A DNA stretch of 35,315 nucleotides. Origin: Jiangella rhizosphaerae. Lineage in GTDB: Bacteria > Actinomycetota > Actinomycetes > Jiangellales > Jiangellaceae. The stretch covers positions 1 through 35,315 of the forward strand of contig NZ_QUAL01000016.1 of the NCBI RefSeq assembly GCF_003579925.1, given 5' to 3'. The first letter of the stretch is position 1. The number at the start of each line of letters is the position of its first letter. Made by a program: the position numbers and the translations under genes. The notes beneath the pieces are model-generated. The model was not told where the DNA came from. It saw only the letters and a program-made list of their open reading frames with translations, and made no database searches. This document shows positions 7,925-14,148 of the stretch, piece by piece.

Positions 7925-9019
7925 ATGACCAAGGCGTCGCCCCTGGTGTTCGGACGGCACTCCGGACACGAACAGGTCGTCTTCTGCCACGATGCCGGAA
8001 GCGGCCTGCGAGCCATCATCGCGCTGCACTCCACCGCTCTCGGACCCGCCCTCGGCGGTACCCGGTTCTACCCGTACGAATCCGAAGAGGCCGCACTCGA
8101 GGACGTCCTGCACCTCTCCCGCGGCATGACCTACAAGAACGCCCTGGCCGGCCTCGATCACGGCGGCGGCAAGGCGGTCATCGTCGGCGACCCGGAGCTG
8201 GACAAGTCCGAGACGCTGCTGCGCGCCTACGGCCGGTTCGTCGAGTCGCTCGGCGGCCGTTACATCACCGCGTGCGACGTCGGCACCTACGTCGCCGACA
8301 TGGACCTCGTCGCGCGCGAGAGCCGGTGGGTCACCGGCCGCTCGCCGGCCGAGGGCGGCGCCGGCGACTCCAGCGTGCTCACGGCGTTCGGCGTCTACCA
8401 GGGCATGCGCGCCGTCGCCGAGCGGCTGTGGGGCGGCACCAGCCTGGCCGGCCGCCGGGTCGGCATCGCCGGCGTCGGCAAGGTCGGCTCCAAGCTGACC
8501 GGCCTGCTGCTGGACGAGGGCGCCTCGGTCGTCGTCACCGACGTCTCCGAGCAGGCGATCGAGCAGCTGCGCGCCGCGCACCCGCAGGTCGACGTCGTCG
8601 GGACCGCCGACGAGCTGCTCGGCGCCGGCATCGACGTGTACGCGCCATGCGCCCTGGGTGGTGCGCTCGACGACGACACGATGACGTTGCTCGCCCAGGG
8701 CCGGGTGGCCGCCGTCTGCGGCGGAGCGAACAACCAGCTGGCCCACCCCGGCATCGAGAAGAGCCTCGACGACGCCGGCGTGCTGTACGCGCCGGACTAC
8801 GTCGTGAACTCCGGCGGCGTCATCCAGGTCGCCGATGAGCTGCACGGATTCTCCTTCGACCGGGCCAAGGCCAAGGCGGCGAAGATCTTCGACACCACCC
8901 GCGAGATCTTCCAGCTGGCCGCCGACGACGGCGTGCCGCCGGCCGTCGCCGCCGACCGCCTCGCCGAGCGCCGCATCGCCGCCGTCAGCCGATTGCGCGA
9001 CGTCTACCTGGGTCGATGA
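7925..9019 (+). CDS. vdh: Valine dehydrogenase (NAD+), Glu/Leu/Phe/Val family
   Basis: This 364-aa cytosolic enzyme oxidatively deaminates branched-chain amino acids, mainly L-valine to 2-oxoisovalerate, using NAD+. The N-terminal catalytic domain has [34 protein letters not shown] with the catalytic Lys at about 83, and the [12 protein letters not shown] segment. The C-terminal Rossmann domain has [13 protein letters not shown] and [10 protein letters not shown], then [17 protein letters not shown]. The length matches Streptomyces Vdh. ATG at 7925 follows GAAAGGG by about 9 nt. In Streptomyces, valine catabolism through Vdh feeds polyketide precursors, and the gene has the same neighbours (bldC, DUF3073, purM). 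Leucine dehydrogenase is the close alternative, but the gene context favours Vdh. Confidence 0.95.
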   Translation: MTKASPLVFGRHSGHEQVVFCHDAGSGLRAIIALHSTALGPALGGTRFYPYESEEAALEDVLHLSRGMTYKNALAGLDHGGGKAVIVGDPELDKSETLLRAYGRFVESLGGRYITACDVGTYVADMDLVARESRWVTGRSPAEGGAGDSSVLTAFGVYQGMRAVAERLWGGTSLAGRRVGIAGVGKVGSKLTGLLLDEGASVVVTDVSEQAIEQLRAAHPQVDVVGTADELLGAGIDVYAPCALGGALDDDTMTLLAQGRVAAVCGGANNQLAHPGIEKSLDDAGVLYAPDYVVNSGGVIQVADELHGFSFDRAKAKAAKIFDTTREIFQLAADDGVPPAVAADRLAERRIAAVSRLRDVYLGR

Positions 9020-9164
9020 CGCCCGGACAGGCGCTAGTTGGTACCGGATGAGGCGGAACAGCCTCAGACCCTGTACCGTTGTCCCTACGAGTAGATGTCA
9101 TTCGAACGGAAACGAGGGCGTCCAGTGAGCTGGTCGCCCCGGTTTGTGCGAGGGGGTCGACCCT

Positions 9165-9383
9165 ATGGGGCGCGGCCGGGCGAAGGCCAAGCAGACAAAG
9201 GTCGCCCGTCGGTTGAAGTACCAGACTCTGGACACCGACTTCGGCGCTTTGCAGCGCGAGTTGGGCGCTGACGGGCATGCCGGCAACGACAACGACCTCG
9301 ACGAGGAGAACACCGACGAGTACGAGGCGTACTCGCGCTACCTCGACGACGATGACGACGAACCTCGTCGTCACGCGGGTTGA
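9165..9383 (+). CDS. DUF3073 small acidic-tailed protein
   Basis: This 72-aa protein has a strongly basic N-terminus (MGRGRAKAKQTKVARRLKYQ), a short middle, and a very acidic C-terminal tail (DLDEENTDEYEAY, then YLDDDDDEPRRH). This is the DUF3073 pattern, conserved across actinobacteria and without an assigned function. The basic head could bind nucleic acid, which is an inference. The start is ATG at 9165, with GAGGGGGT about 7 nt upstream. A GTG at 9144 is in frame but would put the SD inside the gene and add a non-family extension. It converges on purM across a hairpin. Confidence 0.9.
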   Translation: MGRGRAKAKQTKVARRLKYQTLDTDFGALQRELGADGHAGNDNDLDEENTDEYEAYSRYLDDDDDEPRRHAG

Positions 9384-9419
9384 CCCGGGTCGCTAGCGAT
9401 ATCGCACCGTCCGGGCGGT

Positions 9420-9449
9420 CTGCCGGCCTCGGGTGTCCGTGGCCGGCAG
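9420..9449. terminator. Bidirectional hairpin between DUF3073 and purM
   Basis: CTGCCGGCC (9420-9428) is perfectly complementary to GGCCGGCAG (9441-9449) around a 12-nt loop. It lies between the convergent ends of the DUF3073 gene and purM and can serve both. Confidence 0.6.
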
Positions 9450-9477
9450 TCCGACCGAGCTGATCAGTCGCGCGCGA

Positions 9478-10548
9478 TCACCCGCGGTAGGCGCCGTGCA
9501 GCGTCGCCGAGCCGTCGCCGTCGACCACCTCGCCGGCGACCCACGCGGGCACCCCTCGGTCCGTGAGCAGCCGTACCGCGGCGTCGGCCGCGTCGGCCGC
9601 CACGACGGCCACCATGCCGACACCCATGTTGAGGGTCTTCTCCAGCTCCGGCTCGGACACCCCGCCGACCTCGCCGACCAGCCCGAACACCGGCTGCGGC
9701 GCCCACGTGGCGCGGTCGAGCCGGGCCGTCACGGTGCCGGGCAACACTCGGGCGAGGTTGGCGGCCAGCCCGCCGCCGGTGACGTGCGACATCGCGTGCA
9801 CCTCGACGCCGGCCGCCAGCGCCAGGCAGTCCTGCGCGTAGATGCGGGTCGGCTCGAGCAGTTCCTCGCCCAGCGTGCGGCCGAGCTCCGGCACGTCGCG
9901 GTCGAGCGCCCAGCCGGCGCGTTCGAGGAGAACGTGTCGCACCAGCGAGTAGCCGTTCGAGTGCAGCCCCGACGACGCCATCGCGACGACGACGTCACCG
10001 GCCCGCACGCGGTCGGCGCCCAGCAGCGCGTCGGCCTCCACGACGCCGGTGACCGCACCGGCGACGTCGTACTCGTCCGGGCCCAGCAGCCCCGGGTGTT
10101 CGGCCGTCTCGCCGCCGCTGAGCGCGCAGCCCGCGGCCACGCAGGCCTGGGCGATGCCCTTGACGATGGCGGCGGTGCGCTCCGGGACGACCCGGCCGCA
10201 GGCGATGTAGTCGGTCATGAACAGCGGCTCGGCCCCGCACACGACGATGTCGTCGACCACCATGCCGACGAGGTCGAAGCCGATGGTGTCGTGGACGTCC
10301 ATCCGCTGGGCCACCGCGACCTTGGTGCCGACGCCGTCGGTGCTGGTGGCCAGCAGCGGCCGCCGGTAGGCCTTGAGCGCGCTGGCGTCGAACAGCCCGG
10401 CGAAGCCGCCGAGGCCGCCGACGACCTCGGGGCGGCGGGTCTTGGCGACCCACTCCTTCATCAGCTCGACGGCGCGGTCACCGGCCTCGATGTCGACCCC
10501 GGCACTGGCATAGGTGGCACCCGCGGGCGCGCTCTCGCTGCTCGACAC
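9478..10548 (-). CDS. purM: Phosphoribosylformylglycinamidine cyclo-ligase (AIR synthetase)
   Basis: This is a 356-aa cytosolic enzyme of de novo purine synthesis. It closes the imidazole ring, converting FGAM and ATP to AIR. Family motifs are clear: TYASAGVDIEAGD at the N-terminus, LLATSTDGVGTKVAVA (ATP/phosphate binding), GFDLVGMVVDDIVVCGAEPLF, SGGETAEHPG, SSGLHSNGYSLVR, and a C-terminal SHVTGGGLAANLARVLP. Length is normal. The start is GTG at 10548. No ribosome site precedes it; instead a TACCCT element ends exactly 7 nt upstream, which suggests a leaderless mRNA. In Streptomyces purM lies beside purF; here about 3.6 kb separates them. Confidence 0.97.
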   Translation of the reverse strand: MSSSESAPAGATYASAGVDIEAGDRAVELMKEWVAKTRRPEVVGGLGGFAGLFDASALKAYRRPLLATSTDGVGTKVAVAQRMDVHDTIGFDLVGMVVDDIVVCGAEPLFMTDYIACGRVVPERTAAIVKGIAQACVAAGCALSGGETAEHPGLLGPDEYDVAGAVTGVVEADALLGADRVRAGDVVVAMASSGLHSNGYSLVRHVLLERAGWALDRDVPELGRTLGEELLEPTRIYAQDCLALAAGVEVHAMSHVTGGGLAANLARVLPGTVTARLDRATWAPQPVFGLVGEVGGVSEPELEKTLNMGVGMVAVVAADAADAAVRLLTDRGVPAWVAGEVVDGDGSATLHGAYRG

Positions 10549-10555
10549 GGGTAAA

Positions 10556-10561
10556 AGGGTA
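10556..10561 (-). promoter_or_regulatory. -10 element of purM, leaderless arrangement
   Basis: TACCCT on the minus strand fits TANNNT and is separated by 7 nt (10549-10555) from the GTG start, so transcription would begin at or very near the start codon. No convincing -35 or SD is seen. Confidence 0.5.
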
Positions 10562-10573
10562 TCCGGTGGCTGG

Positions 10574-10582
10574 TGCTAGGCT
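10574..10582 (+). promoter_or_regulatory. Extended -10 promoter of the acetyltransferase unit
   Basis: TGCTAGGCT (10574-10582) is an extended -10 (TGN-TAGGCT). Transcription would start near 10590, giving a leader of about 115 nt that contains the short open frame at 10638. Confidence 0.45.
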
Positions 10583-10637
10583 CGCGCCCAGCGTCCGGGC
10601 CGATCGGCGACCCGGCTCGGCAGGAGAGGAGGTCGCG

Positions 10638-10688
10638 ATGTACCGCCAGGTGTCCCGCGCCGCCCTCCACGGTGAGGACGGCGCCTGA
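10638..10688 (+). CDS. Possible 16-residue leader peptide before the acetyltransferase
   Basis: The short frame ATG...TGA encodes MYRQVSRAALHGEDGA. It has a strong ribosome site (GGAGAGGAGG, about 6 nt before ATG), better than many real genes here. Its stop codon (10686-10688) touches a small hairpin, CTCTCC (10689-10694) pairing with GGAGAG (10699-10704), that would cover the ribosome site of the acetyltransferase. Ribosomes finishing the peptide would open this hairpin, so translational coupling is plausible. There is no run of a single amino acid that would point to an attenuator. It may also be chance; conservation in relatives decides. Confidence 0.4.
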   Translation: MYRQVSRAALHGEDGA

Positions 10689-10706
10689 CTCTCCAGGAGG
10701 AGAGCC

Positions 10707-11660
10707 ATGCACAACGTCAGCATCACCCGCCCCAGCACACCCGAACAGGCGCTCGCGCTGCTCCGCGGCGCCCGGTCCGACCTCGGCACGCCCATCTCCG
10801 ACCTCGTCGTCACCGACCACCACCTCACCACGGCGTTCGCCAACCGCAACCGCCGCCCCGAATGGGTCTGGACGGCATCGCGCGAGGGCCGGGTGGCCGG
10901 CCGGGTCGCCGGCTGGGGCGCGCCGGCCAACGACCAGCCGTGGATCCTCGACCTCTTCGACCTCGGCGACGAGCCGGACCGGATCGACATCATGGCCGCA
11001 CTCCTGCAACGCGCGGCCGCCGACCTGCGTGCCGGCGGGCTGGAGCAGGTCGAGCTGAACCTGTTCCCGCCGGCCGGCTGGCGCGACGATCCCCCCGCGG
11101 CCCTGCCCGACCTGCTGGCCGCGGCGAAGGCGGCCGGCTTCGAGATCCTCGTGACGCGGCGCCGGTTCCGCTGGACGCCCGCCGCCGGCGTCCCGTCCGT
11201 CGGCGACGGGCTGCGCTTCGAGCCGGTCGCCGGGCCGGACGACCCCGTGCTCGCCGACGCGTACCGGCGCACGTTCGTGGGCAGCCTGGACGCCCACACG
11301 CGGCGGTCGCTGCAGACGCGCGACGCCGCTGAGCTGGCCGCCGAGGAACTGGCCGACATGGTCAACTACGCCGGTCCGGTCGACGGCTGGCGGGTCGCCT
11401 ACGACACCGGCGGCGCGCTGGTCGGGCTGGTCACCGGCAACCCCGGCGCCAAGGTGTTCACCGGCTACGTCGGTGTGGTCCCGGAGCAACGAGGCCACAG
11501 GTACGCGCGCGAGCTGCTGGCGTGGATGACGCGATGGCAGGCCGAGCACGGCGCCGAGAAGGTCGTCGGCGAGACGGATGACGAGAACCTCCCCATGCGG
11601 CGAGCGTTCGAGGCGGTCGGGTTCGAGGAGGAGAGCGCCCGCATCGACCTCGTCGGCTGA
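10707..11660 (+). CDS. GNAT-family N-acetyltransferase
   Basis: This 317-aa protein ends in a GNAT domain. The acetyl-CoA loop is visible as VGVVPEQRGHRYARELLAWM (about residues 255-274; Q/R-x-x-G-x-A pattern), followed by ETDDENLPMRRAFEAVGFEEE, the usual C-terminal strand-helix with the Asn that positions the substrate. The N-terminal 150 residues are a second, degenerate GNAT-like half (TAFANRNRRPEWVWTASREG, then VAGRVAGWG), as in two-domain actinobacterial acetyltransferases. The substrate is not predictable. ATG at 10707 follows AGGAGGAGAG. It is the only plus-strand gene in the block between purM and purF. Confidence 0.85.
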   Translation: MHNVSITRPSTPEQALALLRGARSDLGTPISDLVVTDHHLTTAFANRNRRPEWVWTASREGRVAGRVAGWGAPANDQPWILDLFDLGDEPDRIDIMAALLQRAAADLRAGGLEQVELNLFPPAGWRDDPPAALPDLLAAAKAAGFEILVTRRRFRWTPAAGVPSVGDGLRFEPVAGPDDPVLADAYRRTFVGSLDAHTRRSLQTRDAAELAAEELADMVNYAGPVDGWRVAYDTGGALVGLVTGNPGAKVFTGYVGVVPEQRGHRYARELLAWMTRWQAEHGAEKVVGETDDENLPMRRAFEAVGFEEESARIDLVG

Positions 11661-11681
11661 CGATCCTCACGTTGGCGTAGG

Positions 11682-11817
11682 TCCCCGTCCCCCTGCTGCC
11701 CCATTCTCTTGCCGCGAACCCGCGCCTCAAGTCCGCCATGGAGTCGCTTCGCGACGAGGGGCGGACTTGACCCGCGGCTTCGCGGCCAAGAACGGGCAGC
11801 TATCAGGGGGACGGGGA
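11682..11817. repeat. Long hairpin element A
   Basis: A 136-bp imperfect palindrome. The outer arms are CCCCGTCCCCCTG (from 11683) and CAGGGGGACGGGG (to 11816), continuing inward through CTGCCC/GGGCAG and CTTGCCGCG/CGCGGCCAAG. The inner stem CAAGTCCGCC (11728-11737) pairs perfectly with GGCGGACTTG (11760-11769), and the tip is GTCGC-TTC-GCGAC (11743-11755). It carries no gene. Confidence 0.75.
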
Positions 11818-12069
11818 GGATGTGGGTACGCCTCGGCGTTGGCGTGCCCGTTTCGCGCGCTCTGTCGGGCTGTGGACAGCGATGATCATCGGCGATCGCC
11901 GACATCACGAGGATTCCGCGAACATCAACATGACTGTAGGGGTGTTGACGCTGGGGTAATCCTCGTGATGGCCCCCCGAATCACGGTGAAATCTCACCAG
12001 GTGGACACTCCACGACACCAACGTCACACCGTTACGGGGCCAACGGCCCGGTAGCCGTCGCCGCTCTTC
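11818..12069. other. Palindrome-rich spacer between the two long hairpin elements
   Basis: There is no credible gene in these 252 nt. It holds two abutting perfect 10-bp palindromes (GATGATCATC 11881-11890 and GGCGATCGCC 11891-11900). It also holds a perfect 13-bp inverted repeat (CATCACGAGGATT 11903-11915 with AATCCTCGTGATG 11958-11970) enclosing a second stem TCAACA/TGTTGA (11925-11930, 11943-11948). Small hairpins lie at 11985-11998, 12001-12013 and 12037-12049. The nesting suggests a folded RNA or a multi-protein binding site. Confidence 0.55.
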
Positions 12070-12206
12070 CCCCGTCCCCCTGATAGCTGCCCGTTCTTTG
12101 CCGCGTGCGCGCGGGTCAAGCGGTCCGCATCGGCGCGAAGCGCCTCCATCGGTCCGCTTGAGGCGCGCGTGCGCGGCCAAGACAATCGGGCAGCAGGGGG
12201 ACGGGA
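12070..12206. repeat. Long hairpin element B, inverted copy of element A
   Basis: Element B is element A in the opposite orientation: its left end (CCCCGTCCCCCTGATAGCTG) is the reverse complement of the right end of A, and its right end (GGGCAGCAGGGGGACGGG) matches the left end of A. The inner stem is CAAGCGGTCCG (12117-12127) with CGGTCCGCTTG (12150-12160), one mismatch, and the tip is GGCGC-GAA-GCGCC (12132-12144). Compared with A, the stem letters have changed on both sides while pairing is largely kept. Similarity to A extends outward to CCAACGTCAGG (12207-12217), opposite CCTCACGTTGG (11665-11675). Confidence 0.75.
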
Positions 12207-12253
12207 CCAACGTCAGGGGACGGGGCCAACGCGGCCGAGGACAACCAGGCCCG

Positions 12254-13051
12254 TCACGCCGACGCGGCGAAGAGCGCACGGTGAGCAGCGGTCCACGCGA
12301 TCCGGGAGCGCAGCTCGTCGAGGTGACCGGCGGCCACCCAGTCGGACTGGGGCTGCTGCCCCGCCTCGGCCAGCCGGCGGACCGCGTCGAGGCCCTCGCG
12401 CTGGACGGCGAGCACGTCGTCGACCAGCTCGTCGGCCGAAGCGGACGCCGCCGGCGACCCGTAGGCCGCGGTGAACAGACGCAAGCGGCGCCCGCGGTCG
12501 GGCGGCGCCGGGTACCGCAGCCAGCGTAGGCACTCGGCGTCGTCGCGGAAGGGGGCGAGGTACTCCAGGGCGTAGGCGAGGTCGTAACGGCGCGGACCCG
12601 GCCGGGCGAGGTCCCAGTCGATGATCGCCACCGGCCGGCCGTCGCGCCAGACGACGTTCCACGGGCCGAAGTCGCCGTGCAGGATCACGTCGGCCGGGCC
12701 CAGCCCGGCGGGCGGCGCGGCGAACCACGTCACCCCGCCCGGCGGCTCGAAGTCAGCCACGGCGTCGTGGTAGTCACGCAGCAGGTGGGCGAAGCGCACC
12801 AGGCCGTCGTCGGGGACCACGTGGGCCCAGCCCTGCGGCCCGGACTCGCCCTCGACGTGCGTCAGGACCTCGCGGCCCTGCTCGTCGACGCCGAGGAAGC
12901 GGGGCGCGGCCGGGAAGCCGGCCGCCTCGAGGTGCCGCAGCAGCGCGTGGACCGCGGGCGACCACGGCTGCAGCGGCCGGCGGACGGTGTCGCCGATCCG
13001 CACCACGCGGCGGTGCGGATCGCCCTGCAGGACCTCTTCGGCGCCCGGCAC
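12254..13051 (-). CDS. Aminoglycoside phosphotransferase (APH)-fold protein
   Basis: This 265-aa protein has a protein-kinase-like fold. The catalytic loop is HGDFGPWNVVW (about residues 145-155), with the phosphate-transfer Asp and the Mg-binding Asn, and the metal-binding motif is IIDWDLARPG, corresponding to the DFG position. The N-terminus (VVRIGDTVRRPLQPWSPAVHALLRHLEAAGFPAAPRFLG) is the reduced nucleotide lobe seen in APH/choline-kinase relatives. Such proteins phosphorylate small molecules; antibiotic resistance cannot be assumed. The GTG start at 13051 is 4 nt beyond the stop of the SH3b-protein gene and lacks its own SD, so it is probably translated by coupling. It ends just beside the long-hairpin island. 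Confidence 0.85.
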   Translation of the reverse strand: MPGAEEVLQGDPHRRVVRIGDTVRRPLQPWSPAVHALLRHLEAAGFPAAPRFLGVDEQGREVLTHVEGESGPQGWAHVVPDDGLVRFAHLLRDYHDAVADFEPPGGVTWFAAPPAGLGPADVILHGDFGPWNVVWRDGRPVAIIDWDLARPGPRRYDLAYALEYLAPFRDDAECLRWLRYPAPPDRGRRLRLFTAAYGSPAASASADELVDDVLAVQREGLDAVRRLAEAGQQPQSDWVAAGHLDELRSRIAWTAAHRALFAASA

Positions 13052-13055
13052 CGGA

Positions 13056-14063
13056 TCAGGTGGTGCCCTCGTTGCCGTAGACCGTCACGTGGACGTGGTC
13101 GTAGTGGTTCGCGGTGTCGTCGCCGCGATCCTCCATCCAGCGCCAGCCGTCCTCGGAGCGCTCGACGGTCCAGATGCGCTGCTCCCAGATGATCTCGCTG
13201 ACGCCGAGCTCGCGGTAGTGGTCCTGGACGAACGCCGCGATCTGGTCGCCGACGGAGCCGCGGATCATGATGTCCAGCGCCCGGCCGTCGCCGTGCTCAC
13301 CGCTGTCGCCGGGGCGCAGCCCGCCGTACGACTCCACCTCCGGGAACGCCGCACAGACGGCGCGGTGCACCCGGATGGCGTCCTGCGTGAGGCCTTCCTC
13401 GACCGCGGAGCCGGACTCGCACTCGGCGGCGGAGATGCCGCCGGACGGCTCCTCGGCGGGCGGCTCCTCCGAGAGGTACTCGGTGGCCACCCAGTACGGC
13501 TCGCCGTCGAGCAGGATCTGCGACCAGGTGCCCTCGGTGGCGCCGGTGATGTCGACCTGGGTGCCGGTGCCGAGGACCGTCACGACGTCGGCCTCGAGGT
13601 CGGGGCTCGTGCGCACGTTCAGGCCCGCCGTGACGAAGAGCTGCCCGGCGACCGTCGGCTCCGGCGTGGGGGTCGGGGTCGGTGTGGGCGTGGGCGTCGG
13701 TGTGGGGGTCGGCGTCGGTGTGGGGGTCGGCGTGGGCGTCACCGTCGGGGTCGGTGTGGCCGTGGGCGTCGGGGCCGCGTTCGGCGTCACCGGCGGCAGC
13801 GGCGGGCGGTCCTCACCGCGGCTGGCGGATTCCTCACGCTCGGGTAGGCCGAGCGACGCGCTCGCGTCCTGACCGGCGTCGGCGGAGCCGTCGGGCCACA
13901 CCGTCACGCCGGCGACTGCGGCCCCGGCCAGCACCACCGGCGCGGCCATGAGCGCGAGCCGGCGACGGGTGAGGGCCGGCAGGCTGGCGAGCGCCGGCAG
14001 ACGGGTGAGCGCCGGCAGCTTGGTGCGTCGATGACGCGAGCGTCCGTGACGAGCTCTCGGCAC
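13056..14063 (-). CDS. Membrane-anchored SH3b protein with a Thr-Pro linker
   Basis: This protein of about 335 aa acts outside the membrane. In order: a basic cytoplasmic tail with three LPAL repeats ([18 protein letters not shown]), one membrane helix ([21 protein letters not shown]), an acidic/Ser linker, and a run of about 34 Thr-Pro residues. A bacterial SH3 domain follows ([28 protein letters not shown], then [10 protein letters not shown]). The C-terminal domain of about 120 residues ([36 protein letters not shown], ending [12 protein letters not shown]) resembles the C-terminal domain of ARB_07466/VldE-like and peptidase-related proteins. Conserved His and Asp suggest a cell-wall hydrolase fold, but activity is unproven. 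GTG at 14063 is chosen because GGATGGAG lies 8 nt upstream; the frame runs to 14120. It follows purF and precedes the APH gene on the same strand. Confidence 0.8.
   Translation of the reverse strand: MPRARHGRSRHRRTKLPALTRLPALASLPALTRRRLALMAAPVVLAGAAVAGVTVWPDGSADAGQDASASLGLPEREESASRGEDRPPLPPVTPNAAPTPTATPTPTVTPTPTPTPTPTPTPTPTPTPTPTPTPEPTVAGQLFVTAGLNVRTSPDLEADVVTVLGTGTQVDITGATEGTWSQILLDGEPYWVATEYLSEEPPAEEPSGGISAAECESGSAVEEGLTQDAIRVHRAVCAAFPEVESYGGLRPGDSGEHGDGRALDIMIRGSVGDQIAAFVQDHYRELGVSEIIWEQRIWTVERSEDGWRWMEDRGDDTANHYDHVHVTVYGNEGTT
13663..13774. repeat. GT-rich tandem repeat encoding the Thr-Pro linker
   Basis: About 110 nt of 6- and 12-nt units of the type GGGGTC/GGTGTG. On the minus strand it encodes alternating Thr and Pro. 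Such a simple repeat is prone to length change, so the linker length may vary between strains. Confidence 0.75.
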
Positions 14064-14148
14064 TACGTGATCTCCATCCTCAGGCCGATACCATTTCGTG
14101 ACCGAGGAGCAGGCAACCACATTTCGGGCGATTTGTCACAACCCGGCC

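Noticed and set aside
11660-12253. Insertion sequence or transposase remnant
   Set aside because: The inverted elements look like ends of a mobile element, but no frame between or beside them encodes a transposase-like protein, so only a repeat is reported.
12254-13051. Calling the APH-fold gene an antibiotic-resistance determinant
   Set aside because: The kinase motifs are clear, but APH-fold proteins act on many small molecules and no feature here indicates an aminoglycoside substrate.
14064-14148. ydaO-type c-di-AMP riboswitch before the SH3b wall protein
   Set aside because: The space to the purF stop is only 85 nt, too short for this riboswitch, and its conserved blocks are not seen.
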